Source of the DNA: Arabidopsis thaliana
Taxonomy: Eukaryota > Streptophyta > Magnoliopsida > Brassicales > Brassicaceae
NCBI RefSeq assembly: GCF_000001735.4
Contig: NC_003071.7
Coordinates: forward strand, 14,855,443-14,919,442
DNA length: 64,000 nucleotides
Reading direction: 5' to 3'
A program made the translations under genes and the position numbers. Every line of letters starts with the position of its first letter. The first letter of the stretch is position 1. Shown here in pieces: positions 51,240-61,455 of the stretch. A model generated the notes under the pieces. It saw nothing but the letters and a program-made list of their open reading frames with translations. It had not been told where the DNA came from and did not search any database.

Positions 51240-52275
51240 GGGTTTATTGTTAAAATAGGCACATTTTTAAAAAAAACTTTGATTTTAAGCACATTGCGTG
51301 TGGGCATCGAAAAAGGGAATTTTGAGAGATGAAATTTGACGATAATACCCTTCGGAGCGTTAGGTCGGAGTTGAGAAGAAATTTTTCAGATCCATCTCTG
51401 TCATTAAGTTTCCGTCATCTCTGATATCTACTCCACCGAATTTTTTTGCTCCGACAATGTTCAAAAACTAAACCCTAAGTTGTACATAGGGAACCCAAGG
51501 AGAATATCAAACGAATTGTAAGAATTCATCCTCTTTCTCTTTTGTTTCCATCACGTTCATACTTTCATCATCTCTAATATTCACAAAAACTAAACCTTAA
51601 GGGAACTAGTACATAGGGAACCCAATAGGAAAACCAAACGAATTGTCAATATTCATCTTCTTCCTCCTTTCTTTCCATCAAATTGGAGAAGCCACATCAA
51701 TCGAATAAGAAAAAACCAAATTTGTATATTCAATCGGAGAATTTGATCTAATATGAACCACTTAACAAAAACCCAAAACGAATGCTTGAAATCACCTTTG
51801 ATAACTTTGCAATTGTTTAACAATTGGAAATTGAGAAGTTTAAAATCTCTTTTTTTCTTCTGAGATTTTCAAATTTGGAGATCTCAAAAACACATCTCGA
51901 TATCTAAGCCACCACCCTCGAATCTCATCATCGCCGCTGCCATTGGCACTCAAGATCTTGCCATCCTCTTCTTGATGCTTGTTTCACCGGAGCTATATAT
52001 AGGCTACCACCCTTGCTTCAAGCAGTGTTCATTGCCTTCTCATCATCGTTAACGGGAAGCCATGTTGAGAGATGACATATACTCTTGTTTTACCGGAGCA
52101 CTAAGCGGTTGTCATCGTCGGAGTTCTTCATTATCGTTGATGGAGCCGAGATCGAGAGAAATCATGTCTCAATAAGAGATTATTCAACAAGGGCAAAATC
52201 GTCATTCGACAAGAAAAAGAGTGCCTATTTCTATAAACATTTTGCAATAGTGCCGTATCTTATAAGATTTTTATT
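51240..52275. mobile_element. Non-autonomous Mutator-like element with long imperfect terminal inverted repeats
   Basis: The left end reads ...aaaataggcacattttta followed by a second aagcac motif and tttgacgataataccctt. The right end, reversed, reads ggcactattgcaaaatg, taggcactcttt, and aatgacgattttgccctt. Both ends thus share the order ggcac, (t/a)aggcac or aagcac, tgacgat, ..ccctt over 70-100 bases, as imperfect inverted repeats typical of Arabidopsis non-autonomous MULEs. Possible 9-base flanks tcttaaaag (about 51231) and tcttataag (about 52257) differ by one base and could be the target duplication. No transposase ORF inside. Boundaries are approximate. Confidence 0.55.
51413..51665. repeat. 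122-bp tandem duplication inside the Mutator-like element
   Basis: Copies share aaaaactaaacc(c/t)taag, gtacatagggaaccca, caaacgaattgt and the tattcatc/attcatc..tttcca block. The second copy starts 122 bases after the first (aaaaacta at 51463 and 51585). Moderately diverged. Confidence 0.65.
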
Positions 52276-53571
52276 TTTCTGTGGCTTTTCAACAATTAAT
52301 CCTTCTTACAATTTATATTATTAACTAAAAAGAAAAAACATTGTCAGTAACATTAGGCGTGAGAGTAGACCATAGGCGAAGTCTCTCACAATGTGAACTA
52401 TAGTGCCATTGGTAGCTGAGACAAACTCTACAACGAATCTCCTAGAAGTCAATGTATACACGTCAACATCATTTGCATCAGATTTAATGGATAGAACGAA
52501 ACAATATAATTAGAGATCATGCTTAAATATCTATAAGAAAGCGAATCCTATGAATGACACTATTTGCAAAACTTAGGCTTCAAGTCATAAATCCACTTAA
52601 AATAACAACAAATAGTAAGAGGAAACTGCGTCAACAAGATTAAAAAGTGGAAGGTAATTAACCGAACAAGCCAATGATTATTTGACACGTACAAGTGAAT
52701 GAGAGAGGAGCGTCACGATAATGATTGTGGACTAAAGTGACAGTCGTCATTATGACAGACCGCGTGGCATCATTTATCTCACCAAATGTCCTTTTTCATT
52801 ATTTTCCTGATCAAATTAATCACAAGTGGAGCACCCTAATTAACACGTTGATATGACGAACCGGACACATTAACACTTGCCATTACGTTTTAGATTTGAT
52901 TCCTTCAGCTTCTTTAAGTTTTAGTTCAGCAATTATTTGATCGATTTGGATATATATTGAACCTATGATGATAATTTAGTAGTAGTGTAATGTAATTTTT
53001 TAGAAAATAATGTATGAAATTCATCAGTTTCATTTTTGGATAAATTCCGGTTTAACAAGTATGGTTTGGTACCAATTAATTAATTGATTAAAAGTTTCAA
53101 ATTCAATAAAAATAATACATGTGGCTGATTATCGAATTTGATTCATAAATAGAGGAATATTTAAAAACGATTATTGAATAGAGGAGATTGGTCACTTTAA
53201 CTCCTCATAGTAGTAATAATTTTCTGATTTCACTGAATCCAAGTAAATGCCTAGAGGAACAACAACGACGATTCTTTCCAGCTGGAATATTAATCCGAAG
53301 CACGAGGCACTGTAACGGTCCAAAAATTCCAGCTGGATTGCATAACTACTCTTAAAGGCGCACTCTAACCTACTCCTACTTCACTCTACTGTTAACCTAC
53401 GCCTCTGTCAGCGTACTCTAGCATGACAGTTATAATTTCATCGGCGGCGAGGTTTTATTCGATTTTATCTGCCTTTCGATCAGTTATAACAGAAACGCGA
53501 CTCGCAATATTTTAATTGGAAGTAAACAAATCGACATGCGATGCGACGAATAAAAATTAAGATTGCGATTG
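52276..53571. other. Spacer between the Mutator-like element and At2g35470
   Basis: No gene that I can support. The right end is the 3' UTR of the leftward gene that ends at 53572. Confidence 0.45.
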
Positions 53572-54278
53572 CTAGAAGTCGGCGGTTTTCCGGTGAGAAG
53601 TCCGGCGACGGGGAAGTGATTTCGTCGTGAAGCTTTCCGTCTCTTGTAGGTTTCGTACACTACTACGGATGGATAGAGTATCGGCTCTGATAAATCCAGA
53701 AATTTCGTCGCCATTTTCGTCGGATGATTCTAGTGGAGATCAAAACAATCAAATCAGGAACTCAAATTCAATGTGTTACCAACAGAAATAAAATTCGAAA
53801 TGGGAATCGAATCTGCAATGTACCTAGATGTTTCGAAGGACGCATGAATCCATTAAACTGAGCCAAATCTGAGAAAAATTCAAAATCGAAAAACCGATCA
53901 AAATCAATAAACACGAGAAGATCAATCAATCAATCAAAAACAGGTGGATCGTCGGATTTTGAATAGGAGAAGCCAACCTGATTGAGACGGAGCGTAAGAA
54001 GTGAGGTAAAGGATGATAAAGCAGATGAGAGTGAGAATCGGAATGAAGTGAACAAGCTTCTCTTGTTTCTGATTCGTCGTAACAAAAGGAGATTGCAACG
54101 ATGATAACCGTCGCGGCTTAAAGTCTTTGAGCTCGTGATCGTCGTAATCTACTGCGGATGACGACGAAGAAGGAGAAGAGGAAGCTGGTTTCAAGTCATC
54201 AATATCGTAGGTATCGTCCTTTCGTCCTCCATAGCTATGGAGCTTCGAAGCTGATGAGTCTAACGATATCCTCTGCAT
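53572..54278 (-). CDS. Small membrane protein of unknown function
   Basis: Three exons on the minus strand: 54278 to about 53978 (MQRISLDSSASKLHSYGG...; ends at ..SYAPSQS plus one base), a short exon at about 53823-53866 (DLAQFNGFMRPSKHL), and a last exon at about 53572-53731 (ESSDENGDEISGFIRADTLS ... RRTSHRKTADF). About 168 residues. Head: Ser/Asp-rich, with SSSSS and an acidic YDDHELKDF motif; then one membrane helix (LVHFIPILTLICFIILYL) at about residues 73-93; tail: Arg/Ser-rich, likely cytosolic. I do not recognise a domain. It corresponds to At2g35470, for which the name 'ribosome maturation factor' in databases has no support that I can see. The exon joins keep phase 1 at both introns. 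Confidence 0.75.
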
Positions 54279-55087
54279 CGCCGACAGAGAGAGAAAGATG
54301 AGGGAGGCTAGAGAAAGAAAACTTAGTGAAGGTTATGGTTCGTATCAAATAAATATTGGTGAGTATCCCATAAGTAAATAAAAAGTAAATATGCACACAC
54401 ATGAGTTTATCATATTTAAATAGGAAATAATTATTACGCGATTATTATATATCTCTGTCTAATAACGAGAGTTGTCGTATTCGCTACTCATTTACTTTGG
54501 AATCTAGTAAAAAAATTCACAAAAAAAGAGAGATGTATATAAATATTTAAAAGAAAGAGGTTGGGATCTATAGAGAGTGTAGAATAACTGTAACACCAAC
54601 GGAATTGATTCGGATTAATCTGATTGCTGAAGTTTATTCTATTTTTAGAGCGAATATATATATAAATCTTATCGTTTCAAGCAAACAAATTATTATTGCT
54701 TCACACAAAAATAATAATTATTGCTAAAAAAAAAGAAAAAAAAACATTGCATACCAAAAATTATGATTGGTGAACAAAAACCTAAATTATCCATAAAAAG
54801 TTTGTCCGTCTCGTCTATATGGGCATATTTCAAGGCTACAAAAGCCCAGCCCATTAAAACATTTAAAATAAAATCTTGACGAACAAGTAAAATGGACGGT
54901 CAAGATTGTATCGCAGATCAAGCAACCTGGTGCTTTAAACTAGAAACGGAGGATCTGTGATTCCGATGGGAGTGAGATTGAAATTTCTGGCGGCTCTTTC
55001 AAAGGAAAATTGTAGATTGTATTCAAATACGTTGAGGAAGAAAGAAGGTGACAAAGAGGAAGACGAAGAAGAAAGTTGTAGAAAGTA
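54279..55087. other. Divergent spacer between two unknown membrane-protein genes
   Basis: Contains promoters of both genes. aaagcccagcccatta (54841-54856) holds two GCCCA units of the site II type, about 230 bases upstream of the right-hand ATG. No gene. Confidence 0.45.
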
Positions 55088-56327
55088 ATGGTGTTGTGGG
55101 AGTTAGCTCTAGGAACAGCTTACTTCTTGGGGATTAGGCGGACTTACCGGCTCGCATTGAAGACCCAGCGTCGGCTTGTTAGCCCTAAGCATCCAAGGAT
55201 TCGAGATTTTATGCATCGGTGAAGTTTCTTTCATCTTTACGCTTTTCTTTTTGTGGATTTTGCGATTTGGTTGTTTCTGATTTAGGTTTGACTGGAAATA
55301 CGTTTCTTTGTATATGAATTGGCCTCTTCAATTGATGAAACTGCTTTGTTATTGATGTATCGTTCTGATTGTTTATTGTGTTTAGGTTGATTTCGATTTT
55401 CTACTGTCCAGTTAGTTTTGTTCTGACTCCCGTATCGCTATAAAAATGTGATTTAAGCAATGCAATGCAATGCAAGTGGTTGGATTTAAGTAAAATCAAG
55501 AGGTAGGCTAGTCCTATTTCCACGGTTTTGATTCGTTGAACTTACTTATGTGATTTCGTAATTCTATACATTGCTCTTGAACCATTCGATGTGAGATTCA
55601 AGAGTAGAGTGACACGAAGCTATGATGCATTTATTCATAGAGGGAGAGATAGAACATCTGGTGTTTCCTGGATTGAAGTCTTATATTGTGCCCGTTTGGG
55701 ATTTGTAAGTGTAGTTGTCGCTAGGAAATATATTTGTTGATGCTAAGGTCATACAGTCGTATAGATAATGCTACTGTTAAACGAGTCTTGAGTTGTGTAT
55801 TTGAGATTTCCATTACCGACTGAGACGATTGGTGTGTTAACTTTCTCTCTCTTTCCTTCCTTTTATGCAGGAGGACTTATCAAATCTTTGATATGGCACT
55901 TAGGGTCCACAAGAACATACAACAGAGAGACATGGTTATTGGTCGGAATCTTGGAAACTGGATTCTCCGGGGGCTTGACCGGATGAAGCCATCGGCTCAG
56001 GTTCTACTACCAAAGAATACAGAGCCAAGCATAGACAAGGCGAAAAGAGTATTACAATCAACCCGTCTTAAACCACATGTTAACACGCAGACTCCTCAGA
56101 ACCGTGAGGTTGATAGGAACTTGTTCATGTCCTTGAGGAACTTTCGGTCCAAATACCCCATTGCTTCGATGATGATGATCAAACCTCCAAGATCCACGGG
56201 AACTACTACTCAGTACAGGCCTTACAGTGTTGGTGAATCCAGTCTGATTAAACCAATTTATGCTAGAGGCGGGTTCAACAGCGTCATCAGGAAGGACATT
56301 TTGCAGTGGATGGTGCAGAAGAGATAA
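55088..56327 (+). CDS. Conserved plant protein of unknown function
   Basis: Two exons, 55088-55218 and 55871-56327, giving 195 residues. The N-terminus MVLWELALGTAYFLGIRRTY is a short membrane anchor, followed by a basic stretch (LALKTQRRLVSPKHPRIRDF). The second exon encodes a basic, mostly soluble part: QIFDMALRVHKNIQQRDM, GRNLGNWILRGLDRMKPSAQ, ... FMSLRNFRSKYPIASMMMIK, ending SVIRKDILQWMVQKR. The basic, Arg-rich N-terminus next to one membrane helix could suit a mitochondrial inner-membrane protein, but that is a guess. It corresponds to At2g35480, which carries a meaningless 'envelope glycoprotein' label in some databases. The CDS is intact, with consensus splice sites (cg|gtgaag ... gcag|gagg). 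Confidence 0.75.
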
Positions 56328-56866
56328 AGCCGCCAAAATTCATCAAAGGCCCTTCTGTTTCTTAGATTACAACATACTCAGAAGGAAACACTTGTCTCAA
56401 CCGTATCACTTTGTATGAGTTTTTAATAACCGGTGGATTGATAGGAAAATCTCCTGGACAACTAAAAATTGTGACTAGTATTACTTACTTGACTAACACG
56501 TCTATCTGTTCTTCTTCTTCTTCTAATTACAACCAGGAATGTCTTCTGAGAGATTTTGGGTTCTATAATCAATAACAAAACAATCAGGTTTACTTTTCGG
56601 GTTTTCACTCTCGATTGGATCCAATTGGCCTATAGACTGACTCGTTGTCTCATATCAGTCCTCCAATTTTGCTGAATCATTCTTTTTAGTTTTTTACTAC
56701 TGACCGAAACTGAACTTATCTAATTTCGTGACAGACAAATGAGTACATAATTAAAATTTAAGATTAGGCCCAATAATCTGCATTCAGCATTATTCTGAAG
56801 ATGTCTCTACTGTAGTGGTTACGGTTTTTACATGAAGCCTGCTATATATATACTTTATCAAATATT
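56328..56866. other. Convergent 3' region between At2g35480 and the fibrillin gene
   Basis: Contains both 3' UTRs, including a (ttc)n-type run at about 56510-56523. No gene. Confidence 0.5.
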
Positions 56867-58355
56867 TCAGAGCTCAAGCAGAGAGCTTCCTTCTCTGGCA
56901 AGCACGAAAAGGCCACCATCTCCTCTAGAAATCCTGAGATCCTTGTCGAGATAAGTGGTCAAGAGCCAAGAGCTGCCTCGGTTTCCTGGAAACGGAAGCT
57001 TGAGAGGTGGCTGACCAGAGAGTGCCCGTGAAATGTTTGCTGCCACATCTTGTAAGGGGTTCAAAGACTGCTTTAACAACGAAAGGCTAATCTGCTGCCC
57101 AAAGACGCCCACACTCTCTGGGAGATCTACACTTGATTTGATCACCGGGGGTTTTAGCGTGCCTTCTTTGAAAGAAACCTGACATTTACCAAACATTAAG
57201 ACAACCAGATGGTGATACCAATACAAATTCAATCTACAAAGAAACCTTTTTAACATAGCTTTGTTTTAATGGTAAGGTTTGATTGACTGGAATGTAATCA
57301 AAAGTACAAACTGTTAATGCTTCAGTGACCTTAATACTCAAACTGGTGTTTGTAAGTTTAGTTACCTCAATTCTTGAAGGGCTTCGAACTTCAAATGAAG
57401 CAGTAGCACTGAAGGAGAAGTCTGCAAAAGGGCTGGAGAGTGTAGTGGAGTTGTCGATAATGAGATTGTTTGTGTCTATTGACTGACTTATGCTTTTAAC
57501 TTTCAACAAAGGTGTCGAACCCGCAGCTAGTAGAGGAATCAACTCAGAGAAAGCAGTGTACCTATTTCATAACCCAAGAAAATACACAAAATTGGAACAA
57601 CAGTAACAATTCCTGGATTATTATCATTCTTCATCAAAGATTTCACAATGTCTCATTCTCAATTCACAGTGTTGAAATTCTCAGCGACAACTAAAGGTTC
57701 CTACATCATCGAAACAAGATCATTTAACTTACAGCAAAACCCAGTTGCCGTCGAGAAGTTCTGGATTCTCTAACGGAGCCGGAGTAGGATTCAGAGCTTC
57801 CAGTTGATTCACAAGCTCCAAAACCTCCGCTCGGACTTCTGACCCAGCTTTGAAACCTAATTCAGTTCCGTACACCGAATCCGCCAAACACCTTTTCAGC
57901 TCCCAAGTCGGGTCAGACACCGCACTTCCATTTCCAGCGTCGGCTTCAGTTTCTCCTCCAATTTCTCCTCCCCACTCGTCTTCGTTCCTTGGAGGATCCG
58001 ATTCCATAAACCGGGTCCCGGATTCCTCAAGTTCGGGTCCGGATTTCTCGCCCCATTCGTCCGTAATCACATTCACGGTCACATTATCTGGCTGAGAGTC
58101 GGGCTCATTTGCATCTCCAGGTTTCTCACCCCATTCATCTGTAACTGCAGACGCATCTAGGTCGGATTCCGATTCAGATTCCGAGGGCAGAGAAGATCGG
58201 ATTTTAGAAAACCGGAGTGGCTTGGGACGATAACCAAAAGAGAAAGAGAGAGAGTTAAGTTTTAGGGAGATAGAAGGAGAGAAGGTCTTGCTTGGATTTA
58301 TGGAGGAAACATAGAGGAGTGAAGAAGGACGAGCGACGGTGAAGAGCGTAGCCAT
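56867..58355 (-). CDS. Fibrillin / plastid-lipid-associated protein (FBN2 type)
   Basis: Three exons on the minus strand: 58355 to about 57732, about 57562-57243, and about 57179-56867. MATLFTVARPSSLLYVSS... is a chloroplast transit peptide. Next is an acidic region of about 100 residues in which the motif TDEWGEK or DEWGGE appears three times (TDEWGEKPGD, TDEWGEKSGP, EDEWGGEIGG). The PAP/fibrillin lipocalin domain follows: LKRCLADSVYGTELGFKAGS, VLELVNQLEALNPTPAPLEN, LLDGNWVLLYTAFSELIP, and in the last exon SFKEGTLKPPVIKSSVDLPE, LTTYLDKDLRISRGDGG, FVLAREGSS. Fibrillins bind lipids in plastoglobules and thylakoids and protect photosystem II in stress. It corresponds to At2g35490 (also called PAP3). 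All hallmark motifs are in place. Confidence 0.92.
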
Positions 58356-58494
58356 GGCCGATCTTTGTGTTCGAGCTTGGTGAGAAAATTTCGGAAAACA
58401 AGATTACTCAAGTCTTAGAAAATCACACGAAATTTAGATGACCCCAGAAAAAACGCAATTTTAAAACTTCAAAAAAAAAAAAACTTTAAACTAA

Positions 58495-58513
58495 TGGGCC
58501 TGACCCAGGCCCA
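58495..58513. promoter_or_regulatory. Palindromic TGGGCC/GGCCCA pair in the fibrillin-SKL2 promoter
   Basis: TGGGCC (58495-58500) and GGCCCA (58508-58513) face each other in the 240-base space between two start codons on opposite strands. TCP-type site II elements; a shared bidirectional promoter for two plastid-protein genes is plausible. Confidence 0.6.
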
Positions 58514-58595
58514 TTATAACGATTTGTATTCGTCTCTTTCCCTTATCCCCGTAGTGATACTTTGTCTGAGTGAGTGAGTTTGAAATCAATCATCA

Positions 58596-60467
58596 ATGGC
58601 TGCTTTTGCTTCTGGTTTGGCTATAATCTTCAACTCTCCTTCACTAAACCCTGTCACAACTCAAGCGACCTTCCTTTCTTCGAATCGGATTCGTTCCTCT
58701 CCTCGCGTTTTCAGTGGATTTCACAGCCTCCGACGTCGCGGCTTCCGGCGATTCTCTCAAAATGTTATCCCCGACCGGTTTAATAGCTTCTCATGTAATT
58801 GCTTATCCGCCGTATCCACCAGCACTATCGATTACGAGGTGAATTTTCGTATTCACGTCTATACTAGTGTTGCTGGTCTATCAGTCTGAGTGATAAAATG
58901 GAGAATTGCGTATAAATGGCTGGTTCCAAGGTCTATGTATATATACCATGATCATGTAGTTGTTGTACATTAGTTAGATAAAAATTGAATCGTTTTCATA
59001 TATGATGCAGTTCACGGATGGTGGCAAAGAGGTGGAATTAAGATTGAGGTTAAAGACAGGTGAGATACTTTCTCCAAAGGATATATCTGTTGACGCAGAT
59101 GGAACATCGTTAGCCGTTAAAGAAAAGCGGAATGGATTGCTGATTACACTTCTAGAGACTAACCATCTCTTTGAGAAGATTATGCCCTCTGAAACAATAT
59201 GGTTAGCTACGTGTAAATCTTGCATTATATGACTTGTTTTTGTGATGTGTGACATTTCCTTGAGGGCTGAAGTTTTGGTTTTGATCCAGAACAGGTACAT
59301 AGACGAAGATCAGTTGGTTGTGAATATGAAGAAGGTGGATGGGGAATTGAAGTGGCCTGATATTGTCGAGTCCTGGGAGTCTTTGACTGCAGGAATGATG
59401 CAACTTCTTAAAGGTGCATCAATCTACATTGTTGGAGATTCAACTGAAATCAACCAAAAAGTGTCTCGAGAGCTAGCCGTTGGCCTTGGGTATGAATTCA
59501 GATTCTTCTCAGTGGGTGAATTCAGTTCCCGCCTTTCGTTCATGAGCTCAGTATGAATAGTATTTCAGAGTCTTATACACTTGTTATGATCTGCAGGTAC
59601 AGTCCTTTAGATTCAAAGGAATTGCTGGAAAGCTTTTCCAAGCAAACAATCGATTCTTGTAAGTTTGCTTTTGGATCATGGTCATCATCTAACAAGAATC
59701 TTCCTCACTTCTCAGGACCCTTTTGTTTGTCTTCATTTTAGGGATTCTTGCAGAAGGGCCGGATTCTGTAGCTGAAGCAGAGAGTTCGGTATTGGAAAGC
59801 TTGAGCAGGTAAAAAGTCATGTCTAGTGTTCAATCTCTTTCCAGTTACCAAGATTAGCCACTGATCTCCATGTCTTTGCAGCCATGTGCGTACTGTTGTC
59901 TCAACTTTGGGAGGTAAACATGGAGCTGCGGGGAGAGCTGATCAGTGGAGACATCTTTACTCCGGATTTACCGTTTGGGTATCACAGACTGAAGCCACAG
60001 GTCAATTTCTCTCTACATCCACTTAAAATGAACCCTTCTGAACAGAAAACGAGAATCACTGCTTATACATTCAAGATTGGTTCTGAATGTAGATGAAGAG
60101 TCAGCTAAAGAAGAAGCGAGGAGAAGTAAGCAAGAGAGGGAGATTGGGTATTCAAACGCCGACGTTGTGGTGAAGCTCCAAGGTTGGGACCCGACGCATG
60201 CAAAGAGCGTGGCTCAGGCTTCCTTGAGTGCACTTAAGCAACTGATCATCTCAGACAAGGGACTTCCAGGTAATAAATAGAAGAAACCCATTTGTAAATT
60301 GATGCTTTAATCTGATAAATGTTTTGGAGATTAAATGCGTCTTTTATGATATTGAAGGTAAGAAGAGTTTGTACATACGCTTGGGATGCCGTGGCGATTG
60401 GCCCAATATAAAACCGCCGGGATGGGATCCATCGTCTGACACTGGACCTCATCCACAGTTTACATAA
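58596..60467 (+). CDS. SKL2: Shikimate kinase-like 2: CS domain fused to a degenerate shikimate kinase
   Basis: About seven exons from ATG 58596 to TAA 60465-60467. The first 80 residues are a plastid transit peptide (MAAFASGLAIIFNSPSLN...). Exons 2-3 hold a CS/p23-like Hsp90-cochaperone fold: TDGGKEVELRLRLKTGEI, DISVDADGTSLAVKEKRNG, ETIWYIDEDQLVVNMKK. A shikimate kinase-like domain follows at about residue 180: GASIYIVGDSTEINQKVSRE, YSPLDSKELLESFSKQ, EAESSVLESLSSHVRTVVST, GFTVWVSQTEAT. In true shikimate kinases the first of these is a P-loop GxxGSGKT/S; here it reads GDSTEINQK, so the nucleotide-binding Lys and Ser/Thr are absent. Later LSALKQLIISDKG and LGCRGDWPNIKPPGWDPS end the protein. 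It corresponds to At2g35500. It is a probable pseudoenzyme; the known paralogue SKL1 affects chloroplast formation and does not act as shikimate kinase. Confidence 0.92.
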
Positions 60468-60653
60468 ACAGTGTCAAGACATGCTTTTTGCTCTCTCCTA
60501 CAAACGAATGCTCTTGAAGAAATTTTCTGTTATTGTTGTCATTGTCAATGGTATTTAATTGTTAAAGAAGTTGTATATTGGATAATTTGAGAATTGACTA
60601 CCAATCTGAGTTTTAAATGGCACAAAGCGCACCATGGCTCAGAGAGTCCTTTA

Positions 60654-60695
60654 GTGCGCTATGTGCCATGGCTCACCAAAGCGCGCGCTTTTTAG
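60654..60695 (+). repeat. GC-rich direct repeat, copy 1
   Basis: gtgcgctatgtgccatggct followed by a caaagcgcgcgctttttaga stretch. It matches copy 2 at 61179 in about 34 of 42 positions. Upstream is a second related piece (gcacaaagcgcaccatggct, about 60621-60640). Confidence 0.6.
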
Positions 60696-61178
60696 ATCTG
60701 TGGTGTTCTATTAACAGATTCTCTGCATATGGTTTTAGCCTTCAAGCTTATATCGTCTATGGTGTTCTATTTAGAAAAATTAGGGATTTTACATCTTCTA
60801 ACTGGTTAAAATGTCGTGGGTTAAGAGGTAAGGGTCAAATCCGTTTTAGTTTAAGATAAACCTAGGATTGATTTGGTTTGATAAGCTAATTATAACTCAT
60901 GGTTAAACTTTCTAGTCGTGGATTAGGTATTGACCAGCTAAATTGAATCATGTATTAACCAGCTAGGTTTAGAAAATGGTTTATCCTATTCCTCCTAGTC
61001 ATTTCTTCGTGCAAACCCTAAAATCACAGAATTCTGTTGTTGGTTTCGAAGAGTTTTCGCCTGAACACAAGAGGCGATCGCTTTGCCACCTTGTGCATCG
61101 GCCAAGGCTCACGTATGGCGTGCGCATTATAGATGTCGCCTCGCCTCCACGTCTTGTTGCCCTATTCTTAGAGCATCG

Positions 61179-61220
61179 GTGCGCTATGCGCCATGGCACG
61201 CCATTAGCGCGCTTTTTAAA
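61179..61220 (+). repeat. GC-rich direct repeat, copy 2
   Basis: gtgcgctatgcgccatggca then cgccattagcgcgcttttta. Together with the left-hand start gttttaaatggcacaaagcg (60611), the right-hand end (reverse complement gttttaaaaagcgcgct) gives a rough inverted-repeat arrangement around a ~615-bp segment. Possibly a small degraded DNA transposon; family not recognised. Confidence 0.5.
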
Positions 61221-61455
61221 ACTAAGGCTGTTGAATAACTTCCAGCTGATGAATTAAACCTCACAAAGAACCAAGGCTGTTGATCAATAAAAGACTCTTT
61301 GATTCCAAGTAAAGAAAAACAGGATAATGGAGACTAGTTTCACCAAAAGAGTAAATATAACAGTACTACTACTAAGTTTCTAAAGATCAAGTCACGTTTG
61401 TCGTAATCCAAACTATTAAGGTTTCACGACAGCAAAGAGAAGTCGACACATTAAT

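Larger units (their letters stand above)
60468..61455. other. Spacer between SKL2 and SRO1 with a repeat-derived island
   Basis: Begins with the SKL2 3' UTR and ends with the SRO1 3' UTR. The middle (60611-61226) is unusually GC-rich for a spacer and carries the two direct-repeat copies listed separately. Reading frames there are not gene-like. Confidence 0.45.

Noticed and set aside
52085-52324. 79-aa ORF inside the Mutator-like element
   Set aside because: No transposase or other motif; overlaps the right terminal inverted repeat.
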